A stretch of DNA of 58,323 nt from an uncultured Collinsella sp. GTDB taxonomy: Bacteria; Actinomycetota; Coriobacteriia; Coriobacteriales; Coriobacteriaceae. Both the position numbers and the translations under genes were made by a program. This document shows, one piece after another, positions 51,772-58,323 of the stretch. Below the pieces are notes generated by a model. The model saw only the letters and a program-made list of their open reading frames with translations. It did not search any database and was not told where the DNA came from. Every line of letters begins with the position of its first letter. Within the stretch, counting starts at the first letter, position 1. The stretch lies in assembly GCA_900541045.1 (NCBI GenBank), contig UQID01000016.1:1-58323 (forward strand), in the 5' to 3' direction.

Positions 51772-52278
51772 GTGGCCGAGCACGAGCACACCTGCGGGCA
51801 CGAGCATTCGCACGGGCCGACCGGCGACGCGGGCTGCCGTTGCAGCGGCTCCGCCTCCGAGCTGGTCCGTTTTTCGGTCACCGCGCCCGACGACCTGCTG
51901 CGCCGCTTTGACGAGCAGATCGCACGCCGCGGTGACGTGGCCAACCGCTCCGAGGCCGTGCGCGACCTGATTCGCGCCTCGATTGCCAAGGAGCAGATGC
52001 GAACGCCCGACGAGCAGGTCATCGGGTCGCTCACCATGATTTACGACCATCACACCGGCGACCTGACGCGCCGCCTGGACGAGGTGCAACACGACTACAC
52101 CGACGAGATCGTATCGACCATGCACGTGCATCTGGATCACCACAACTGTTTGGAGATTCTGGCACTTAAGGGTCGCGGCGAGCGTGTCTACGAGCTGGCT
52201 GACCGTCTGCTGGGCCTGCGCGGCGTTAAACACGGCGAGCTCACCTGCGCCGCCACCGAGCAGAGCCTGGGGCTGTAA
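51772..52278 (+). CDS. nikR: Nickel-responsive regulator NikR with His/Cys-rich N-terminus
   Basis: A 168-residue NikR: ribbon-helix-helix (VRFSVTAPDDLLRRFDEQIARRG...SEAVRDLIR) followed by an ACT-like nickel-binding domain. The nickel ligands are present in YDHHTGDL and MHVHLDHHNCLE. Unusually, about 30 residues precede the usual start and contain HEHTCGHEHSHG and CRCSG, a likely extra metal site. No alternative start codon would give a normal NikR N-terminus. The GTG at 51772 lacks its own ribosome-binding site and depends on the gene before it. hypF follows 29 bp later, so NikR probably controls hydrogenase maturation genes. Confidence 0.92.
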   Translation: MAEHEHTCGHEHSHGPTGDAGCRCSGSASELVRFSVTAPDDLLRRFDEQIARRGDVANRSEAVRDLIRASIAKEQMRTPDEQVIGSLTMIYDHHTGDLTRRLDEVQHDYTDEIVSTMHVHLDHHNCLEILALKGRGERVYELADRLLGLRGVKHGELTCAATEQSLGL

Positions 52279-52307
52279 CAGCACACATTTCAACGAAGGA
52301 GGGTCGC

Positions 52308-54716
52308 ATGCGACATGCGCATATCCATGTAACGGGCATTGTGCAGGGTGTCGGCATGCGACCGTTTGTGTATCGCGAGGCCATGGCGCACGGCATTTGC
52401 GGCTGGGTGCTTAACGCGGGCGATGGCGTGCATATCGAAGCGCACGCTCCAAGCGAGTCGCTCGACAAATTTGTCGCCGCGCTTTCCGTGCATGCGCCTG
52501 CGGCGTCTCGCGTGGAGCATGTCGAGGTTGTGGACCTAGCACCCGGCAACTGGGACGCCGCCAACGAACAGGGCTTTCGCATTGTGGCGTCGCAGGATCA
52601 AACCGCCCACACGACGCTCATCTCGCCCGACATCGCCACGTGCGACGACTGTCTGCGCGAGCTGTTCGACCCCGCCGACCGACGCTTTCATTATCCCTTT
52701 ATCAACTGCACCAATTGTGGACCGCGCTTTACCATCATTCGCTCGCTGCCCTATGACCGAGCGGCAACCTCGATGGATCGCTTTCCCATGTGCCCCACCT
52801 GCGCCGCAGAGTATGCCGACCCGCTCGATCGGCGGTTTCACGCGCAGCCCGATGCCTGCTTTGATTGCGGACCGCATATTACGTGGCGCGAGGCCAGCGA
52901 TGCCATCATCGAACGCTGCGTCGAGCTGCTGGCAGGCGGCGGCATCGTCGCCGTCAAGGGTCTCGGTGGGTTCCACCTAGCCTGCGACGCCGCCAACGAA
53001 CAGGCAGTGTGCGAGTTGCGCCGTCGCAAGCGTCGCAGCAACAAGCCGCTTGCCGTTATGGTGCGCAGTCTTGCCGACGCCGAGTGCCTATGTCACGTCG
53101 ATGGCGTTGAGCGCAACCTGCTGGCCGGCAGTGTTCGTCCCATTGTGCTGCTGCGTCGCCGCGCAGCCGGCAACGACGTCCACAGCTCGCCCAACGCCCT
53201 CGAACTCGCGCCATCCGTCGCGCACGACTTGCCCGAGCTTGGCGTCATGCTCCCCTACACCCCGCTTCAACATTTGCTGCTCGCCGCAGCCGCAGCGCAC
53301 GGTATGCGAGCACTCGTCATGACCAGCGGAAATCTGAGCGAAGAGCCCATCGAGACCGACGATGCCCTTGCATGGGAGCACCTTGTTGCCGCCGGCATCG
53401 CCGATGCGCTGCTCGGTAACGACCGCGCGATTCTGTCGCGCTACGACGACTCCGTGGTACGCGTAGTCGACGGGGTCGTCATGCCCGTGCGCCGCGCACG
53501 CGGATATGCGCCGCAGCCGCTGTCGTTGCCGGCGCTCGACAACGCCACGCCCTGTGTGCTCGCCTGCGGGCCGCAGCAAAAAGCCACGATCGCACTCACG
53601 CGCGAGGACGCCGACGGCCATGCGGCCTGTTTTGTGTCGCAGCATATCGGCGATGTCGAAAACGGCGCGACTTTCGATGCTTGGAGCGCCGCACGCACGC
53701 GTCTGGAAAGCCTCTTTGACCTGGCGCCTGCCGCCTTGGCATGCGACATGCATCCCAGTTATCTGTCGAGCCAATGGGCGCGCGAGCAGGCACGGGAGCA
53801 CAATCTGCCGCTTATCGAAGTCCAGCACCATCATGCGCACATCGCGAGCGTCATGGCAGAGGCGATTGCCGCAGGCCGGCTTGCGCCCGATGCACGCGTC
53901 CTCGGCATCGCCTTCGACGGCACGGGTGCCGGCACCGACGGCACCATATGGGGCGGTGAGTTTCTTGTCGCCCATCTCGCCGATTTTGAGCGCGTCGCGC
54001 ATCTGCGCACCTGGGCGCTTCCCGGTGGCGCCGCATCCGTACACGATGCCCGCCGCAACGCCTTTGCCCTGCTCAGCGAGCTCGACCTGCTCGAGCACCC
54101 GGGAGCCGTGGGGCTCTTGAACAGCCTTGACGAGCAAACGCGCAGCATAACGGCAACGATGATCGAGCGCGGCATCAACAGTCCGCGCACCAGCAGTATG
54201 GGTCGCCTGTTTGATGCCGCAGCCGCGATTTTGGGCATTTGCGGCCAGGCAACCTACGAGGGCGAACCCGCCATCGAGCTCGAAGCCGCCGCCTGGCATG
54301 CGCTAGACGACGAAATCGCCCATTTTCCCGACGACAGCGCCGGCTATTTCGCATCTGGCCCATCGTGGTTGGACGGCCCTTATGTTCTGGACCAGAAAGC
54401 ACTCTTTGAGGCACTTTTGGAGGGAATTGAAGCCGGAGCGCCCGCCGACAGGCTCGCACTCGACTTCCATGTCGCCGTCGCGCGCTCCTCGTCGCGCATC
54501 GCCACCGAAATCTGCGCACGAGAGGGCATTGGCACCGTCGCGCTCTCGGGCGGCGTGTTCATGAACCGACTTCTGCTCCAGCTCCTCACCCGCGAGCTCA
54601 AATACGCGGGCCTTGCTGTCTTGGTCCCCCACACCGCACCCGTCAATGACGGCTGCATCGCCTACGGTCAGGCGGCGGTCGCAAGCGCTCGTCTTGCGCA
54701 GATTGCATCGCAGTAG
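52308..54716 (+). CDS. hypF: Carbamoyltransferase HypF
   Basis: An 802-residue enzyme making the cyanide ligand precursor for [NiFe]-hydrogenase. Domains in order: acylphosphatase (HVTGIVQGVGMRPFVYR), paired zinc fingers (CDDCLRELF, CTNCGPR, CPTCAAEY, CFDCGP), a YrdC-like domain (KGLGGFHLACDA), and the Kae1-like carbamoyltransferase with VQHHHAHIASVMAE and the metal site GGVFMNRLL. Full length. GGAGGG precedes ATG 52308. It starts the hyp block behind nikR. Confidence 0.97.
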   Translation: MRHAHIHVTGIVQGVGMRPFVYREAMAHGICGWVLNAGDGVHIEAHAPSESLDKFVAALSVHAPAASRVEHVEVVDLAPGNWDAANEQGFRIVASQDQTAHTTLISPDIATCDDCLRELFDPADRRFHYPFINCTNCGPRFTIIRSLPYDRAATSMDRFPMCPTCAAEYADPLDRRFHAQPDACFDCGPHITWREASDAIIERCVELLAGGGIVAVKGLGGFHLACDAANEQAVCELRRRKRRSNKPLAVMVRSLADAECLCHVDGVERNLLAGSVRPIVLLRRRAAGNDVHSSPNALELAPSVAHDLPELGVMLPYTPLQHLLLAAAAAHGMRALVMTSGNLSEEPIETDDALAWEHLVAAGIADALLGNDRAILSRYDDSVVRVVDGVVMPVRRARGYAPQPLSLPALDNATPCVLACGPQQKATIALTREDADGHAACFVSQHIGDVENGATFDAWSAARTRLESLFDLAPAALACDMHPSYLSSQWAREQAREHNLPLIEVQHHHAHIASVMAEAIAAGRLAPDARVLGIAFDGTGAGTDGTIWGGEFLVAHLADFERVAHLRTWALPGGAASVHDARRNAFALLSELDLLEHPGAVGLLNSLDEQTRSITATMIERGINSPRTSSMGRLFDAAAAILGICGQATYEGEPAIELEAAAWHALDDEIAHFPDDSAGYFASGPSWLDGPYVLDQKALFEALLEGIEAGAPADRLALDFHVAVARSSSRIATEICAREGIGTVALSGGVFMNRLLLQLLTRELKYAGLAVLVPHTAPVNDGCIAYGQAAVASARLAQIASQ

Positions 54717-54850
54717 CTCGCCCTCACACGCCGCTGTGCCCAGCCGTCTCACAGGCGTAACGCGTTTGCCCGCAAACCCCGCGAGCGCTACCATCAACTG
54801 ATGGATTATTGAGCGCCTATCCAGCGCAAAGCGTCTAAAAGGGGAACAAT

Positions 54851-55111
54851 ATGTGCCTTGCCGTTCCCGGTAAAGTAGTCAAACGCGACGACGACCTCAA
54901 GGCCACCGTCGACATGATGGGCATCGAGCGCCCCGTGTCGCTACGACTCGTGCCGACGGCGCGGGTTGGCGACTATATTCTCGTACACGCCGGCTTTGGC
55001 ATCCAGATCGTCGACGAGCAGGAAGCGCAGGAGACGCTCGACCTGGTCAACACCATGACCGAACTGGCCGAAGAAGACCAACTGGCCAGCAACCCGGCCG
55101 AGGCATACTAG
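54851..55111 (+). CDS. hypC: Hydrogenase maturation chaperone HypC
   Basis: An 86-residue HypC/HypG family protein. It begins MCLAVPGKV, whose Cys2 is required to carry the Fe(CN)2CO unit with HypD. AAAGGGG is upstream of ATG 54851. Its TAG overlaps the hypD GTG by one base. Confidence 0.96.
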   Translation: MCLAVPGKVVKRDDDLKATVDMMGIERPVSLRLVPTARVGDYILVHAGFGIQIVDEQEAQETLDLVNTMTELAEEDQLASNPAEAY

Positions 55112-56223
55112 TGGCGGCCGGACAGCCGCCTCGCTCCGGTATCGACTTTTCGGCATTTCGCGATTCCAAGCTGGCCCGCGAGCTCATCGAACGCATCCAT
55201 GAACTCGTCGGCGACCGCACCATCAACCTTATGGAAGTCTGCGGCACGCACACCGTGAGCATCGGCCGCTATGGCTTTCGCTCCATTATGCCGGCCGGGC
55301 TCAAGCTGCTGAGCGGACCGGGCTGCCCCGTCTGCGTAACCGCCAACTGCGACATCGACCACGCGATCGCGCTCGCCAACATAGACGGCGCCATCATCAC
55401 CACCTTTGGCGACATGATGCGCGTGCCCGGATCGTCCACCTCGCTCGCTGCGCAAAAGGCGGCAGGGCGCGACATCCGCATCGTCTATTCCCCGCTCGAC
55501 GCGCTCGACATCGCCGAGCAAAGCCCCGATCGTCCGGTCATTTTTATGGGCGTGGGCTTTGAGACTACGACGCCCACCATCGCCGCCGCCATCTTGGAGG
55601 CCGAGGCACGCGGGCTTTTGAACTTTTCGGTCTATTGCGCCCACAAGACCACGCCGCCGGCGTTGCGCGCCATCGCCAACGACCCCGAGACCGCCATCGA
55701 CGGCTTTATCCTGCCGGGCCATGTCGCCACCATCACGGGCTTGGCGCCCTTTAGCTTTTTGGTCGACGAGTTCAATACCCCGGGCGTGGTCACGGGATTT
55801 GAACCGGTCGATATCCTGCAGGGCATCTGCATGCTGGTCCAGATGGTTGTCGAGGGCAGGCCCGCGATCGACAACGCCTACCGCCGTGGCGTCAACGCAG
55901 ACGGCAACCCCGTGGCGCGCCAGCTGGTCGAGCAGGTGTTTGAGCCATGCGGCACCACGTGGCGCGGGCTGGGGCCGATTGCCAACTCGGGCCTTTCTAT
56001 CCGCCCCGAGTTCTCGCGCTTTGATGCCCGCGCTCGCTTTGACGTGCCCGTTGAGGCGACGGTCGAGCCGCGTGGATGCCGCTGCGGCGACGTGCTGCGC
56101 GGGGCCATTACGCCGTACAGCTGCCCGCTCTTTGGCCGCACCTGCACGCCCGAGCACCCCGTCGGCCCGTGCATGGTGAGCTCCGAGGGCAGCTGCGCGG
56201 CACACTACCGTTATCGCGACTAG
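55111..56223 (+). CDS. hypD: Hydrogenase iron-cyanide assembly protein HypD
   Basis: A 370-residue [4Fe-4S] scaffold on which the Fe(CN)2CO group is built. It shows MEVCGTHTVSIGRYGFRSIMP, GPGCPVCVT and the C-terminal cluster cysteines in RGCRCGDVLRG...CPLFGRTCTPEHPVGPCMVS. It starts at a GTG that overlaps the hypC stop (TAGTG), so the two partners are co-translated. Confidence 0.96.
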   Translation: MAAGQPPRSGIDFSAFRDSKLARELIERIHELVGDRTINLMEVCGTHTVSIGRYGFRSIMPAGLKLLSGPGCPVCVTANCDIDHAIALANIDGAIITTFGDMMRVPGSSTSLAAQKAAGRDIRIVYSPLDALDIAEQSPDRPVIFMGVGFETTTPTIAAAILEAEARGLLNFSVYCAHKTTPPALRAIANDPETAIDGFILPGHVATITGLAPFSFLVDEFNTPGVVTGFEPVDILQGICMLVQMVVEGRPAIDNAYRRGVNADGNPVARQLVEQVFEPCGTTWRGLGPIANSGLSIRPEFSRFDARARFDVPVEATVEPRGCRCGDVLRGAITPYSCPLFGRTCTPEHPVGPCMVSSEGSCAAHYRYRD

Positions 56224-56271
56224 CCCGGACGCACCCGCACGCCGGCACCACCCACGATTGGAGTTTTGGAT

Positions 56272-57306
56272 ATGTCCCATAGCACCACCGATAGCACCGT
56301 CCTGTTGGGCCACGGCTCTGGCGGTCAGATGATGAAACGCATCATCGATGAGGTCTTTTTGGATGCCTTTGGGTCGCCCGAGCTGCTCGAGGGCAACGAC
56401 GCCGGCGTCGCCGCGCTGCCCGCGAGCGGGCGCATCGCCATGTCGACCGACAGCTTTGTAGTCTCGCCGCAGTTCTTCCCCGGTGGCAACATCGGCCGCC
56501 TTGCCGTGTGCGGAACCGTCAACGACGTCGCGACCTCGGGCGCCAACGTGCGCTACCTGTCGTGCGGCTTTATCCTCGAAGAGGGCTATCCCATGGATAA
56601 GCTCCGCCAGATTGTGCAGACGATGGCCGAGACGGCGCGCGAGGCGGGCGTGTCCATAATCACGGGCGACACCAAGGTGGTCGAGCGCGGCGGGGCCGAC
56701 GGCGTCTACATCAATACCGCCGGCGTGGGCGAGGTTCCCACGGGCGTGGCGCTCAGCGGCGCCAACTGCCAGCCCGGCGATGTCATCCTGGTGTCGGGTA
56801 CGTTGGGCGACCACGGCATCGCCATCATGAGCCAGCGCGAGGGCCTGGCGTTTTCGAGCACGATAGAAAGCGACGCCGCGCCGCTCAACCACCTGATTGC
56901 CGACGTTCTGGCCGCAGCGCCCGGCACGCGTTGCTTTCGCGACCCCACGCGCGGTGGCCTGGCGTCCACACTCAACGAGTTTGCCCAGGCAAGCGGTGTT
57001 GCCATGGAGGTTGACGAGGATGCCGTGCCCGTGCGTCCCGACGTGCAGGCCGCCTGCGAGATGCTCGGCTACGATGTGCTGCAGGTGGCAAACGAGGGCA
57101 AGATGGTCGCCGTGGTGCCGGCCGAGCAAGCCGATGCCGCGCTGAGCGCCATGCGCGCCGCCCGCTACGGCGAGAATGCCGCCATCATCGGTCGCGTGCT
57201 GCCGCTTGCCGAGGGTGCCCGTCCCGCTGTGCGCGTGCGCACCGGCTGGGACTCGACCCGTATCCTCGACATGCTCGTGGGAGAGCAGCTGCCGAGAATT
57301 TGCTAG
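56272..57306 (+). CDS. hypE: Hydrogenase maturation dehydratase HypE
   Basis: A 344-residue PurM-like ATPase that dehydrates the carbamoyl group on its own C-terminal Cys to a thiocyanate. The protein begins with LLGHGSGGQMMKRI, has the PurM-type NDVATSGA and FRDPTRGGLAS motifs, and ends PRIC with the reactive terminal Cys. GGAG is 8 bases before ATG 56272. Last gene of hypFCDE; hypB is not seen. Confidence 0.96.
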   Translation: MSHSTTDSTVLLGHGSGGQMMKRIIDEVFLDAFGSPELLEGNDAGVAALPASGRIAMSTDSFVVSPQFFPGGNIGRLAVCGTVNDVATSGANVRYLSCGFILEEGYPMDKLRQIVQTMAETAREAGVSIITGDTKVVERGGADGVYINTAGVGEVPTGVALSGANCQPGDVILVSGTLGDHGIAIMSQREGLAFSSTIESDAAPLNHLIADVLAAAPGTRCFRDPTRGGLASTLNEFAQASGVAMEVDEDAVPVRPDVQAACEMLGYDVLQVANEGKMVAVVPAEQADAALSAMRAARYGENAAIIGRVLPLAEGARPAVRVRTGWDSTRILDMLVGEQLPRIC

Positions 57307-57429
57307 GGCGGAACCGCACGGTCGGCGCGATGCGGCTTGGTATCCCTGGAGATGTTCAGATTCCAAGCACGCCCAACGCGGAAGCCCAGTATTATGAGGT
57401 GCGTTTTAAATCCAATGACGGGAGCTTTC

Positions 57430-58098
57430 ATGGCAGCAGCTTTTTCCCATGTGATCTTTGACCTGGACGGCACCATCCTCAACACGCTCGAGGACCTGGC
57501 GGCCGCCGGCAACCATACCTGCAAGACGCACGGCTGGCCCACGTTTGCCGTCGACGAGTACCGCTACAAGGTGGGAAACGGCATGCTCAAGCTGGTTGAG
57601 CGTTTTATGCCTGCCGAGTATGCGGGCGACAGCCGTATGTTTGAGCAGACGCTTGCCGAGTTTAGGGCTTACTACGGCGAGCACAAGGAGGACCACACCG
57701 CCCCCTATGCCGGCACAATCGAGATGCTCGACCGCCTGCGCGCCGCGGGTGTGCAGCTTGCCGTGCTCACTAACAAGGACCACGTCTCGGCGGCTCCGCT
57801 TATCGAAAAGTATTTTGGTTCCGAGCGCTTTGCGCTGGTACAGGGCCGTGCCGATGCGTTTCCGCCCAAGCCCGAAGCACCCGTCACGCTGCATGTGATG
57901 GAGGAGCTGGGCGCCAATCCGGCAACCACGCTCTATGTGGGCGATTCCAATGTCGATATCCTGACCGGCCACAACGCCGGTCTTAAGAGCGCGGGCGTCA
58001 GCTGGGGCTTCCGCGGCCGCGCAGAGCTGGAGGCCGCCGGCGCCGACTACGTGGTGGACAACCAGGCAGAGCTCACGGCGCTGGTACTGGGCGAGTAA
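57430..58098 (+). CDS. HAD-family hydrolase (phosphoglycolate phosphatase-like)
   Basis: A 222-residue HAD phosphatase with the nucleophile motif VIFDLDGTILNT, a helical cap (about 20-80), motif II VLTNKD, the Lys in FPPKPEA and motif IV YVGDSNVDI. It resembles Gph/PgpX phosphatases that recycle small phosphate esters; the exact substrate cannot be read. GGGAG is 5 bases before ATG 57430, and the longer frame runs into untranslated sequence. It stands apart from the hyp genes by about 120 bp, probably with its own promoter. Confidence 0.88.
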   Translation: MAAAFSHVIFDLDGTILNTLEDLAAAGNHTCKTHGWPTFAVDEYRYKVGNGMLKLVERFMPAEYAGDSRMFEQTLAEFRAYYGEHKEDHTAPYAGTIEMLDRLRAAGVQLAVLTNKDHVSAAPLIEKYFGSERFALVQGRADAFPPKPEAPVTLHVMEELGANPATTLYVGDSNVDILTGHNAGLKSAGVSWGFRGRAELEAAGADYVVDNQAELTALVLGE

Positions 58099-58226
58099 CC
58101 GCTCATCCCTCCCACGGGTAGCTAATGTGGGACGGGACTCTTTTAGCCGCCCCCTGCACCAAAGGAGTGTCCCCAACTACCGGCAGAAAAGGAACCTCCC
58201 CAAGTGCCGCCCCAATGACCACCATG

Positions 58227-58323
58227 GCAACGCCGCAGGCAGAGGACGGACAGCGAAAACGCCCCTAAGCGAGCAAGGTGACGTGAAATGAAAGGGCGCT
58301 GACCTTCTGGTCGCGCCCTTGAA
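58227..58323. repeat. Structured intergenic element, copy R3 (cut by window end)
   Basis: Starts GCAACGCCGCAGG with GAGGACGGACAGCGA like R1, then AGCGAGCAAGGTGACGTGAAA like R2. The apical hairpin AAGGGCG...GACC-TTCT-GGTC...CGCCCTT is complete (about 58291-58319). The 3' arm of the long stem would lie beyond the window. Confidence 0.75.

Noticed and set aside
55108..57366. Long antisense open frame (752 residues) opposite hypD and hypE
   Set aside because: It is a mirror of two well-identified genes; long antisense frames are common in GC-rich DNA with strong third-position bias. The same holds for antisense frames at 4443-6428, 14079-16016, 24020-26305, 29611-32019 and 42261-44771.

Overview
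The window looks like a Coriobacteriia genome, most likely Collinsella or a close relative. It is GC-rich (about 60% by eye). It carries a DnaK-GrpE-DnaJ-HspR heat-shock operon, an actinobacterial PP2C / RodA-PBP / PASTA-kinase cell-wall cluster, a NikR-HypFCDE nickel/hydrogenase-maturation cluster, and many palindromic intergenic repeats. Bases 1-26 are not genomic: they match the tail of the Illumina Nextera read-2 adapter with the Tn5 mosaic end, so the left edge is an untrimmed contig end.

Layout. 27-6416 (+): PP2C phosphatase (5' end doubtful), a fused FtsW/RodA-penicillin-binding protein, and a PknB-type kinase with four PASTA domains. 6544-6676: a candidate small structured RNA with its own promoter and terminator. 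6671-12060 (-): a small membrane protein, then a defence island (TIR-domain remnant, DUF262/HNH nuclease, MmeI-like restriction-modification enzyme) next to tRNA-Arg(CCT) and two large related palindromes. 12591-15935 (-): a mannose-family PTS operon manXYZ plus manO. 16273-16701 (-): hypA, away from the other hyp genes. 16798-21498: a TetR-controlled divergent unit of a 925-residue Fe-S flavoprotein oxidoreductase and a DUF5692 membrane protein. 21732-23560: two unrecognised proteins. 23693-26320 (-): clpB. 26499-29405: a duplicated locus of small anchored proteins with 80-bp palindrome arrays. 29656-31950 (-): an aconitase-family hydratase. 32343-36642 (-): dnaK-grpE-dnaJ-hspR. 37187-37372 (+): ferredoxin. 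37616-41483 (-): NAD synthesis genes nadA-nadB-nadC with the repressor niaR. 41748-47966 (-): a 2072-residue sortase-anchored surface protein, divergent from a LytTR two-component system (48209-50208). 50269-52278: a hypothetical protein, thioredoxin, a small helical protein and nikR. 52308-57306 (+): hypF, hypC, hypD, hypE. 57430-58098 (+): a HAD phosphatase.

Regulatory circuits can be read from the DNA. HspR probably controls both clpB and dnaK through an identical spaced operator (AAATCTAAGTC-N6-TATAAGATTT). NiaR probably controls nadABC-niaR through a perfect palindrome lying over the nadA promoter. Two perfect 15-bp palindromes lie between the TetR gene and the oxidoreductase. NikR sits directly upstream of hypFCDE.

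The least explained material is intergenic. A structured element of about 140 bp occurs three times (about 32173, 37477 and 58227), sharing blocks such as GCAACGCCGCAGG while its stem sequences differ but still pair. There are also the two triple-palindrome arrays, the paired palindromes beside tRNA-Arg, and the small RNA candidate. Among proteins, the overlapping MmeI-like/DUF262 pair and the TetR/DUF5692/oxidoreductase unit are the best candidates for under-described systems.
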